Positions 46,999 through 56,700 of a stretch of 64,000 nt of DNA are shown here, piece by piece. The stretch is from Trachythela sp. YZ-2020 (taxonomy: Eukaryota; Cnidaria; Anthozoa; Malacalcyonacea; Clavulariidae), in the NCBI GenBank assembly GCA_016169945.1, contig JADLSH010000254.1:1116001-1180000 (forward strand), written 5' to 3'. The notes beneath the pieces were generated by a model. It was not told the DNA's origin. It made no database searches and saw only the letters and a program-made list of their open reading frames with translations. Numbering within the stretch: the first letter of the stretch is position 1; the number at the start of each line of letters is the position of its first letter. Position numbers and translations under genes: made by a program.

Positions 46999-47629
46999 AT
47001 TTTGTGCACTCTACAGGGAAAACCCGTCTAACGTTTCAGATTTCTTCACAGATTATAGAATATATACTTGCCAAAATGCTTTTATACTGTTGTTATCTAT
47101 CACGGTGTGTAAGAATTAAAGTAACATTTTTGACAAACGTTTGAAAACAATATTCAATTGAAACTACCATGAAATGACTCAATATGCAGTGAAACGAAAT
47201 GCAAGTCAGAAGTAATCCTACACGCCATGTAAAATTGTACAAATATACCCACCGCACGCACTGCAGGGAAAATCTCAGATACAAATTTTAATTTTAAATG
47301 CTATATCTATACAGAGTAAAATATATATATGTGGCTCATAAACCACATAAAATATCAAAATTAAAAAAAGTTATATACACATAAATAGGCATATTATAAC
47401 AATAGTCTATGGTATCAACATAAGAGCTATCCTCCTCTACAAACTACAAAGTCTTCATCAAGAGCAGGCATAAACTGCCTCCTTATTTTCTCATACGCGC
47501 GTGGTATTAGCTATAGACGCCCATAAACCATCCACACAAAGCTTCTATTTGCTGTGCTCCGTAAGAATCTACAAATCCATATATAAGTCTTTTTAATAAA
47601 ACGTGTATTTGTGTATTGGCATGTATAAA
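46999..47629. other. No gene; flank of the ribozyme cluster
   Basis: AT-rich DNA. On the minus strand near 47430-47465 'ctcttgatgaagactttg' recalls the 3' regions of Penelope-like elements, but no RT or GIY-YIG domain is visible. Confidence 0.35.
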
Positions 47630-47645
47630 TATATATATATATATA

Positions 47646-47698
47646 CACAGCTGCACTGACGAGCCGTTGAACGGCGAAACATGCATGTCTGCAGATTT

Positions 47699-47699
<1 letters not shown>
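47646..47699 (+). ncRNA. Hammerhead ribozyme, type I (copy 1)
   Basis: Stem I CTGCA (47651-47655) pairs with TGCAG (47690-47694). The core CTGACGA is at 47656-47662. Stem II is GCCGTTGAACGGC (47663-47675). Then GAA (47676-47678), a minimal stem III ACATGCATGT (47679-47688) and C17 at 47689. All invariant core positions (CUGANGA, GAA, the A-U closing pair and H17) are present, so self-cleavage between 47689 and 47690 is predicted. The tiny stem III and open stem I are the form described in Penelope-like elements and animal retrozymes. Followed directly by (TA)n. Confidence 0.85.
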
Positions 47700-47754
<55 letters not shown>

Positions 47755-47755
47755 T
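47700..47755. repeat. (TA)n microsatellite after ribozyme copy 1
   Basis: About 27 uninterrupted TA units. Every ribozyme copy is followed by such a run. Confidence 0.9.
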
Positions 47756-47798
47756 AATGTGTATAAATACGGTTGACATCTCGTGTATAGACGTGTAC

Positions 47799-47850
47799 CA
47801 AGCTGCACTGACGAGGCGTTGAACGCCGAAACATGCATGTCTGCAGATTG
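47799..47850 (+). ncRNA. Hammerhead ribozyme, type I (copy 2, direct repeat)
   Basis: Stem I CTGCA/TGCAG (47803-47807, 47842-47846), core CTGACGA (47808-47814), stem II GGCGTTGAACGCC (47815-47827), GAA, stem III ACATGCATGT, C17 at 47841. Relative to copy 1, one stem II pair is changed on both sides (C-G to G-C), so pairing is preserved. CAA/TTG outside stem I can extend the helix past a G.A mismatch. The predicted cleavage site is 152 nt from that of copy 1. Confidence 0.85.
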
Positions 47851-47851
47851 T

Positions 47852-47878
47852 ACTATATATATATATATATATATATAG
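47852..47878. repeat. (TA)n between ribozyme copies 2 and 3
   Basis: TA run shared by the plus-strand copy 2 and the minus-strand copy 3, which converge on it. Confidence 0.85.
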
Positions 47879-47932
47879 TCAAATCTGCAGACATGCATGT
47901 TTCGCCGTTCAACGGCTCGTCAGTGCAGCTTG
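47879..47932 (-). ncRNA. Hammerhead ribozyme, type I (copy 3, inverted)
   Basis: On the minus strand: AAGCTGCA, CTGACGA, stem II GCCGTTGAACGGC, GAA, ACATGCATGT, C, TGCAG, ATTTGAC, then (TA)n. Core and stems are identical to copy 1. Stem I strands are plus-strand 47924-47928 and 47885-47889. C17 corresponds to plus-strand 47890. Confidence 0.85.
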
Positions 47933-48079
47933 TAACGCAGTCTAGATGCGAGTGACTTCGTATTTATACACCATACTCTTGCCCTCACCAAGCGCATGTG
48001 GTACAATACTCAGACACATGCGCATCCAGACATGCGTGAAGTGTCTTGGGGCCAGAGTGCTCAAACGACCACAAGGTCT

Positions 48080-49565
48080 GTGTAGGTTTAGGTCTACGAA
48101 ACGCAAAGAGTGCTCGACAACATATAGTTAGAGCAAATTATAGATTTTCGCTTACCTCAAAACTTGTCTGCAACAGGCTGTTTCATCTGTAAAAGAATCA
48201 TCAGGCAGTTTACAAGTATCGAAAGAAATGACCGCTTATATGCTTCCTGCCGGGGCGTGGGGGTGTGTGTGGGAGACAATGTGTGCATGCATGGCTTTGT
48301 TTGCGTTGTTTACGCGAAATTTGTTACGATGACGACCAGGGGCGCACATTCCAAAAAAGTTTGGGGGGGTGTCCATTGTTCAGGGACCGACTTTTTATAT
48401 TTGTGTGACCACGTCAAAACATGTATTACAAGTTAATGTAAAAATATGTGTAGTGCCAGGGGTGAGAAGGATTGTTAAAGCATAGGGGGCCGACTCCCAC
48501 GAGGCGCCACCAAGGTTGGCGCCGACGGGGAAAATTTTGAAAAACTTGATTCTGTATATCGTCGGAAATGGCATTTTCAGAGTCTTCTCTACCTCTTTCG
48601 TTATAGGCCCTTGATTAATATATATAAGATTTCAAACACTCTAGTTTCGAATTCAAATGTTTAAAACGCCCCCCAAAATGTAACCTTCAACATCATAAAG
48701 ACCCAATTAGAAACTGCATTTTTACAACAGAGTTGACGTAAATACTGACGTGGAAATAGGACTCATAACGCGGCAGAGGTTTTGCGCAGTCGTGTATGGC
48801 TATGTCATCTTACATTTGAGTATATTGCTTTAAGAGGAAAATATATCTCTGGGTTTTGCAATGTTGATTTCTCTTATTGACAATGTTTGTATCGTTTATC
48901 ATACGTTTTTTAGACAGGATGTTTCGGACCGACTTTTGGGACCGACGTTTTTGAAAAATTCACAAATGATGGGGGGGTGTCACACCCCCCTCCCACACCC
49001 CCCCTAATGTGCGCCCCTGATGACGACATCGTGAAATTATTTCAGCTCTTTTGTTGAGTAAACAATCCTTGTTTTTTTCTTTCAAAATACAAAATTTTTC
49101 TTCTAAACATAAATTGCATCGTTTTGATCCTCCCGTATACGAAACCATTAAACCATTCTATTTCGTATACGGGAGGATCAAAACGATGCAATTTATGTTT
49201 AGAAGAAAAATTTTGTATTTTGAAAGAAAAAAACAAGGATTGTTTACTCAACAAAAGAGCTGAAATAATTTCACGATGTCGTCATCGTAACAAATTTCGC
49301 GTAAACAACGCAAACAAAGCCATGCATGCACACATTGTCTCCCACACACACTCCCACGCCCCGGCAGGAAGCATATAAGCGGTCATTTCTTTCGATACTT
49401 GTAAACTGCCTGATGATTCTTTTACAGATGAAACAGCCTGTTGCAGACAAGTTTTGAGGTAAGCGAAAATGTTGCAGACAAGTTTTGAGGTAAGCGAAAA
49501 TCTATAATTTGCTCTAACTATATGTTGTCGAGCACTCTTTGCGTTTCGTAGACCTAAACCTACAC
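48080..49565. repeat. Giant near-perfect palindrome with a MITE in one arm
   Basis: Arms 48080-49144 and 49161-49565 are inverted copies around a 16-bp loop (49145-49160). The left arm carries the 683-bp hAT MITE plus 8-bp duplication; the right arm carries a 31-bp tandem duplication (gttgcagacaagttttgagg...). Subtracting these, both arms count to 374 bp. Apparent ORFs on both strands are mirror images of each other and not genes. The right side passes into (TA)n. Confidence 0.88.
48337..49019. mobile_element. hAT MITE, CAGGGGCGCACATT family (copy 2)
   Basis: Ends CAGGGGCGCACATT and AATGTGCGCCCCTG with perfect 8-bp duplication ATGACGAC (48329-48336, 49020-49027). Similar throughout to 43177-43777. 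The opposite palindrome arm holds the empty site (single gtcgtcat at about 49277). Confidence 0.92.

Positions 49566-49599
<34 letters not shown>
49566..49599. repeat. (TA)n microsatellite
   Basis: TA run separating the large palindrome from the next hairpin. Confidence 0.85.
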
Positions 49600-49605
<6 letters not shown>

Positions 49606-49688
49606 GGTTCGGAGTCTTTAAATTCTTGATTGATTCTTGATTCAAATGAATCAATCAAGAATTTAAAGACTCCGAACCTTATTAATAT
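49600..49688. repeat. Perfect hairpin repeat in (TA)n
   Basis: 'ttaataaggttcggagtctt' and onward for ~38 bp is mirrored exactly around an ~11-bp loop. Confidence 0.8.
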
Positions 49689-49739
49689 CACCGCTCTACA
49701 ATAGTATTGAGCACTGTCTGATAGAAATTATCGAAGTAC

Positions 49740-49774
<35 letters not shown>

Positions 49775-49782
49775 GATTTTCG

Positions 49783-49945
49783 CTTACCTCAAAACTTGTC
49801 TGCAACAGGCTGTCATGCCTGATGATTCTTTTACAGATGAAACAGCCTGTTGCAGACAAGTTTTGAGATAAGCGAAAATCTATAATTTGCTCTAACTATA
49901 TGTTGTCGAGCACTCTTTGCGTTTCGTAGACCTAAACCTACACGT
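49783..49945. repeat. Short derivative of the giant palindrome
   Basis: Repeats the outer-arm sequences ('gcttacctcaaaacttgtct', 'ctctaactatatgttgtcga') but with most of the arms deleted, giving a ~40-bp hairpin around 'catgcctgatgattctttta'. Flanked by (TA)n on both sides (49751-49773, 49946-49962). Confidence 0.75.
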
Positions 49946-50399
49946 ATATATATATATATATACAGTCGATATATCAATGACAACGTGTTGATATCAAATA
50001 AAGCATTATTTACCTATCTTGTGTGCTTGTTTGGCGATATTCTTGCTTCTTTCTTGCTCGTAATTTCGTTGCTGCTAAACGGAGGGCCCAGGTATCGAGA
50101 CATAAGCTATTTTAAACCAAGGATGCTTGACAATACATGATGGCGGGACTTCAACTTGGCGGGACAATGTCACTGTTTAAATAATCGACGCACTCCATTT
50201 TCCATACAACATTGACACTCTTTAGCATATGAAGCGTCTCAATGCGACAATTGCCACATTTACACCTGAAATATTATATTAATTTTGTAATTTGAATAAT
50301 AATTGTACATGGTAGAGACAAATACACGAGTCACGAAACCCATGCTACGCAACAAAATCAAAGTGAAATATTTACCATTTTTTATTCTATACCATCAAC

Positions 50400-50680
50400 T
50401 CTTCGCTGCATGTAGTTCCTTGAGACGTTCGTCGTACAATTTGTTGCTCTTTTTCGCGATATTTTGCGAGCCATTCTTCGTCAGCAACTAGTTCATTATT
50501 TATATACGGAAGACGTCTTGTCCGTGATCGCTGCTTGACTTCGCTCGACTTCACGCGTCAACGGTATTTTCATTGATTTCACTTGGTTTCTCGATTTGAT
50601 ACTGCCCGGGAATATAGTTCCAATCGGAGTCATCGCTTTGGTAGCTATTATTTTCTGTACCTGAACTCGTTTACGACATT
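50400..50680 (-). pseudogene. Transposon-type protein remnant, frameshifted
   Basis: Minus-strand frames spell SYQSDDSDWNYIPGQYQIEK, then after shifts RRLPYINNELVADEEWLAKY and LYDERLKELHAAKS. The acidic-aromatic lead followed by an EEWLAKYREKE helix looks like the N-terminal part of a protein recurrent in invertebrate repeats. I cannot name the family with confidence. Several frameshifts and stops are present. Confidence 0.3.
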
Positions 50681-52335
50681 TTTTACCGGGCTTGATCGCG
50701 ATTCTCCCTTTACATTTATATACTTTTCACTTATCCAAGTAGGCAATGGGTTCCTATTGTGACGTATTAGTTACCAGTTTCCCCCCTTCGCGGTTTTCAA
50801 AAACCTTTGCCGTTAAAATTTGAAATTTTCAAATTTCATTGCCTTATTACTCCGTGAAAACAAGCTCAATTTTAAATCTGCTTTGTTTTTTCATGATCTA
50901 CGTTTCAAGGAGATTGTAATAATGTAAACTCCCATTTTATGACATGGGCACTGAGTCGTGAGACTATCACAAATAGTAATATAGTATCTGGCTATTAAGC
51001 ATTCCTTCTGTGCCCATACTCCCACTGTACGAATATGGGTGTGTGAAGCAATAAAACAAAAATACATAATTGCATATCAATCTTTCAAGAAGTTGAGGAA
51101 GCATTCAATATCACACAATCGTAATTAATACTCCGGGCTAAGGGCCCAGTTTTGGAGGGCCCTAATCTTAGTCCACCAATTATTCACAGATAAAGATTAC
51201 TATCCTAATTTGTAAATTGTTTTAGATGTGTATTATATTTGCCTATCTAATCTGTTATCATATATAATGAAGTAAAGTAATCTCAATTGTTTAATTTGTC
51301 CTGTGCTATTTTCATTATTCAGAAGAAATGGCAAAATCTGAGATATGGACGACTTAAATGACATAATTCCAAGTCAATAGAATTAAGTAATCTTGAGTAC
51401 CTAAGTCGCTGATTGGCTGCAAGCTTACATGCTAACATATGCACACACTTACACACTCGATAGCAATATATCTGTGGTAGCCCAGATACAAAAATGTGCC
51501 AGCTGTTAGTATAGCAGTTAGGAGTGACATCTGTCAAGCAGCATACCCTCCCTTTCCCCACAACATATTAATTAAAGCTCGATTGAAATGAATAGGCAAA
51601 TTGACAATGAAAATATACTGTAACATTTATTGTTACTTTCTCTTATACTACTTAGATAATGCCAGTCTCAATGAAAAGGTCGAAATAAAACCAAATGCCA
51701 GTCTTAGAGTCTCTGTTGTTAAACAAGAAATCCAACTGTCTGGCTCTCTTCTCTGCTGTTCTTTGGTTGCTGCAATATTGTGAATTTAGAATCCATTTTC
51801 CAATTTATTCAGGTGAGCCACCATTTCCTATAATAAACAAGTGTCTTGGTCTCCAATTAGTTCCTTTCTAAGAAAGTTTAATACCCTGTGGCCAGAGATA
51901 TAAAATGTCACCATTGAAGAGTATGATTAGACATTGATGTTTATTCTCTATGTAATTATGGATAAGTTGTAAGAATTGACATCAACAATAGACCTACCTC
52001 CTTGTTGAAGTCCAGCAGCATCAATCATTGTTACTCAGATGTCCTAAATAAAGATTTACTTTTTTGGATTTAATTTCAGGTTCAACCGTTCAACATATTG
52101 GCAAAAATGGATCATTCAGCTTTTTGCCTCTGTGGCTTGATCTAGGTACCAGTATACAATCGTCATTTACATGTTCACTTAGGTATTGAGTATATAATCC
52201 ATAAATGCGTTCGAAACTGCATAAAATATTTCAATATATAATATGATAATTACGTAAAGATGGGGCTAACTGGCAGGTATAAAGACCTGTCATCACTAGG
52301 AAATTAATTTACAGCAGGGCAGTTTATAAACCCTG
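50681..52335. other. No recognisable gene
   Basis: Possible intronic DNA. An acceptor-like site at 51649-51655 precedes an open stretch (DNASLNEKVEIKPNASLRVS) but there is no family match and no good donor, so no gene is called. Confidence 0.4.
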
Positions 52336-53485
52336 CAGTGCAAGACATCCATGGAAGCTGTGGTTCATCTATATTTAACATGTTTAAATTAAATCTGCAC
52401 TTGTGACCAGCTTTTCACCTGTATGGCTTGATCCAAATTAGCCTTGTTAATATTTTACAGCAGGTCAGTGTATAAAATCCTGCAGTGCATTGCGTTCAAT
52501 TTATTTATATTAAAAAGGTTTAGATTAACACCATAGTTGCAACACGTTGACTGATGGGTAAAATCACCAAGGGGATTCGTAGTAGTTCAATGCCACTTTG
52601 GCTTGATTTTCTGGTTGGTCGTGCAAAATAGGCTTGCCTGCAGGTCAATTCTGCGCTGGCAACTCTGCCCTTCGGGTGCAAGGCCTATTAAATACGATCA
52701 GGAATAACCAGGCGAAATTGTCATTGAATCTCCACTTGTGACCAGCTTGATTTTCTGGTTGGTCGTGCAAAATAGGCTTGCCTGCAGGTCAATTCTGCGC
52801 TGGCAACTCTGCCCTTCGGGTGCAAGGCCTATTAAACACGATCAGGAATAACCAGGCAAAATTGTCATTGAATTTCCACTTGTGACCAGCTTTTCACCTG
52901 TGTGGCTTCATCCAAATTAGCCTTGTTAATATTTTACAGCAGGTTAGTGTGTAAAATCCAAGCGGAGGGGATTCGTAGTAGTTCAATGGCACTTTGGCTT
53001 GATTTTCTGGTTGGTCGTACAAAATAGGCTTGCCTGCAGGTCAATTCTGCGCTGGCAACTCTGCCCTTCGGGTGCAAGGCCTATTAAACACGATCAGGAA
53101 TAACCAGGCGAAATTGTCATTGAATCTCCACTTGTGACCAGCTTGATTTTCTGTTGGTCGTGCAAAATAGGCTTGCCTGCAGGTCAATTCTGCGCTGGCA
53201 ACTCTGCCCTTCGGGTGCAAGGCCTATTAAACACGATCAGGAATAACCAGGCGAAATTGTCATTGAATTTCCACTTGTGACCAGCTTTTCACCTGTTTGG
53301 CTTCATCCAAATTAGCCTTGTTAGTATTTTACAGCAGGTCAGTGCATACAATCCCGCAGCGCATTGCCAATATATTTTACAGCAGGTCAGTGTATAAAAT
53401 CCTGCAGCGTATTGCGTTCAATATATTTTACGGCAGGTCAGTATATAAAATGCTGCAGAGCATTGCGTTCAATTTATTTATATTA
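52336..53485. repeat. Compound minisatellite, ~146-bp and ~50-bp units
   Basis: 'tggttggtcgtgcaaaatag' starts near 52608, 52757, 53008 and 53151, a ~146-bp unit twice in tandem with an intervening longer unit. The second repeat type 'ttttacagcaggtcagtgta...aaatcctgcag' (~50 bp) occurs near 52455, 52932, 53328, 53376 and 53425. The two are interleaved, suggesting block duplication of a ~400-bp composite. Confidence 0.75.
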
Positions 53486-54862
53486 AAAAGGTTTAAATTA
53501 ACACCATAGTTGCAACACGTTGGCTGATGGATAAAATCACCAAGGGGATGGGTTGGCCATTCGTAGAAGTTCAATGTCACTTTGGCTTCATTTTTATCTA
53601 GCCAGCTTCTCAACGAAACAATGCACTTTGTCTGCTTTGTGTTTATTTGTTTATTTGCAGATTATATACAGACAAGTATCGAGAAGCACCATTACAGTAG
53701 AACACTAGAAGAATTTCCGAAGTGCAGTGTGAAAATAAAGGAAAGAACCTTAACCTCCAGAAGCATTGATGCAGCCTAGTGTGGAGAACGCCTTCCAGTA
53801 TTTTCCCACAAGGTTTTTCGGCGCAGCAATTTGGTGTTGCAATCTATGGAATTACAGATGTTATCTATTTTTGGTATGGATTGAACATGAAAACTAAAGA
53901 AATTAATTAACTTTTTCTTAGATTTCTTCTATAATGGTACAGTCTATAGCATGAAGATACATATTCTGATGCTAACATCTTTGGTATGTAAATTTAATGT
54001 ATGAACAAACAAGTTGTAAGGGAATATGAGCGTGAATGCGCTAAAGTTCTCTGTGATGTTGGATTAGTATTGTTAATAGACAATGTATATGCTGATTGGC
54101 AGTAATTTTAAAGTATAAAAGAAGTTAGAAACAAATCAGAATATTCACTTTTTATAAACACTTTTTATAAGCACTTTTTCTAAACACTTTTTAAATGCTT
54201 TTATATTTGAGTTGAAATTTTTCATATTTGCGTTCTTGTCATATTCGCGTTCACGGACGTTCGCGCTGTTCGGCGTATTTTTGACGGATGATATAATGCC
54301 GTTCTGCCTGTAATTATCGACTTTTTCTTTTAAAAAAATATAATAGAACAACTAGTTATGTAAAATATAAATATTTACCTTTTTGTTGACTTCATTTTAA
54401 CAGGAGAACTTCAATAAACAGCGTAAATGTTTCTCTTAGAACACGAGGACACACACGTAATCATGTGATCATAACCAGCGAATCAGGTAATAGAACAACC
54501 TTCGCTAGAGAGTAGTATATTGACAGTGATTGACATGTAACATTCACTCGCGTACAACATGTTGGAAACACCTATAATAAACCCAAAGAATAGGTTTATA
54601 AATATAGATCATCTAAAAAAAAGAAAGACATAATCATCTAATGAAATAACCAGGGCGACGGACAGGGGGGCTAAGAAGGCTATAGACCCCCCCCAGAAGT
54701 AGAACTTGAAGAGAAAAATGTTACATGTAGAATAATATTAAGACCTATTTACAAGAAGCTTAAATCTAAAAATGGTAGAATAAGGTAGAATGAGGTAAAA
54801 TATTAAATTATTTACACGATAAGAAAGTTATTAGAGTATTTGCAGGGATATCAATTCACTGA
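53486..54862. other. No assigned gene; one strong acceptor with short ORF
   Basis: At 53661 a long pyrimidine tract ends in gcag and is followed by DYIQTSIEKHHYSRTLEEF... to TAG at 53777-53779 (about 39 codons). It could be a last exon but no family is recognised. Confidence 0.3.
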
Positions 54863-55219
54863 TTACTCCATGTCAATGATGTGAGCAGCGATTTTATTTC
54901 GAAAAGAAGAAAGAGTTTTACTTTCCCTAATTTCCTTTGGAATAGAGTTCCAAAGGTATCGTATCAAAAGGTTTGATATTTTTTGAGTTATCGTTATCTG
55001 TGTGTTAATTAAGTATATATATATACTATATATATTTTCTTTCAAAAAGACAGGGTAACGAACGGTATTTAACCTCTCCAGGGCAATCGGCACTGATGCA
55101 TCTGATTTACAAGGCGAGGTGAATAGAGTCTCAATAAACCAGATATACATTTCGGACGCGAATGCTGTATCGTGGTTACTATGAAATATGAATCTTTCAA
55201 AATATAATATGCATGTCAA
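54863..55219 (-). mobile_element. 3' fragment of a non-LTR retrotransposon
   Basis: The minus-strand frame ends RYLWNSIPKEIRESKTLSSF then RNKIAAHIIDME, the WNSLPxEIR...SFRxKL tail typical of CR1/Jockey-like RT proteins. Only this tail is left. A (TA)-rich interruption lies at 55014-55036. Confidence 0.55.
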
Positions 55220-56700
55220 TTATTTTGAGAATTCAACCCAGTCTATCTGTCTTTTATTAAACATCCATTTTTTAAAGAACAAGATACGGCGATGTTAATT
55301 GGCTAAGAACTTGACTTTACTATATATAGTGTTTAACTTTACTATATTCAGTCTAATGCTCGACCATTCATATATCCTTTTTGATATCGTCAAACTTCTT
55401 TCAAAAGATGGACACGGCTAAGATATTGTACATGACGGCCTATAACTGAACACTATCGGCTTAAATTACTATCAGGAAGGTCCTGGACATTATAATGCAC
55501 TCATTTCTACTGATTTGCCGGATAATTCAGAAAATATGGTAGAAACAAGACGTTTAGAACCTCAAGAAGGTAAATATAATGCAAAATAACTACGTCTAAT
55601 TATTCTTTAATAGAAGAAGGTTCATTGTTAAATTTGTCCATATGTTAAAATAATCAATTATCCCCCACTTTTTTCCACTTTTGTTTATACGACATGTTGT
55701 AATCATCAGAATTCTGTAAAATCTTTCCCCAACGTGCATGAAATGACGTTTCAGAGACTCTAGATTTCAAAATTTTCTGCGATAGTATGCCCGCATACCC
55801 CCTAGTGTCCTCGTGCTAGCAGCATTGGGCCCCAATAGACAATTTTGGTTTTGGCCGGCCTCTTTACCACCCCCTTTCGTCTGGCAAAACGGCGAACTCA
55901 CACCCCTAATGCTTAGACCCAAGTTGCGCTCCTGTCGGGAAGTGTCTATAAATGATGGGGAAATGCCCTGAAAACCTTAAATGTGTTACATGCCTCCATA
56001 ACTATTAGCAGGCTCCATCCCTCCCCCACTTTTTGAGATGGATTTTCGCCCTTGGACACCTATAACTGTATAACACCTTTAACGCATGTTATATGCGTTA
56101 TGCCTAACGCATATAGGCGTTATGCCTATCACACCTTATGAGGTTATATAATAACCAAGGTTAACAGCTGGGTGCCTCGATACGTCAGCACGTCACGTGA
56201 CGGAGGGGGGTATGTAACATGAGAGCGGTCGACGTTTGGCATCAGTTACCGTTGCGTGCTAAGCAAACATTGTAGGAAATTTTTTCTGCTTTCATGATTC
56301 GTGTTAAATTTCCACCAATTGCTTAATTCGTGTGAAGGTGTTAGCTCTTGAAGGGGTGGTCAGCTCAAGATACCACTTGCATGGATCTTAACCTGAGTCC
56401 AAGTAACAGTAGTCGCCACCCCAGGCCACCCCTCGGTCATCAAGGCTAACACCTCACCATCCAAACGGGTAAGTATGGTGAATGAAGGTGTTAATAACAC
56501 CTATAACACCTTTATTTCGAAGTTGGTTGCGTACGTGACCCTGACGTAACCAACCAACATAACTCTTGCTTACATGACGTTTTAATCATGTGAAACAACA
56601 ATGGAGAATTATTTCGACTTTATTTGAAAGTTCTAAATGTCTAATTAAATCATTAACTGTGATTAAATTAGCTATAAATTGATCAGTTTTTGTCAAGAAA
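55220..56700. other. Region upstream of ABHD6-like gene; hairpin-rich
   Basis: Holds a CAGGG-type debris zone (55690-55940), a small hairpin (taacgcatgttatatgcgtt/aacgcatataggcgtta, 56069-56115) and a larger structured repeat at 56336-56475. No exon seen before 56701. The promoter of the ABHD6-like gene is presumably within the last few hundred bases, but no TATA box is evident. Confidence 0.4.
56336..56475 (-). repeat. Structured repeat with long stem and ATACTTACC end
   Basis: On the minus strand the segment starts ATACTTACC. 'gaggtgttagccttgatgac' near one end pairs with 'ttcaagagctaacacctt' at the other, and GGGGTGGC with GACCACCCC inside. The first nine bases equal the 5' end of U1 snRNA, but the rest does not resemble U1. 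It may be a small structured RNA or a MITE. Confidence 0.35.

Noticed and set aside
49042..49263. Pair of near-identical ORFs on opposite strands
   Set aside because: They are mirror images produced by the palindrome, not genes.
49820..49870. Hammerhead-like CTGATGA ... GATGAAAC in the short palindrome
   Set aside because: No stem II can form between the two core words and no cleavage triplet or stem I is present.
51655..51783. Open stretch after an acceptor-like site (NASLNEKVEIKPNASLRVS)
   Set aside because: No convincing donor and no family match; could be chance.
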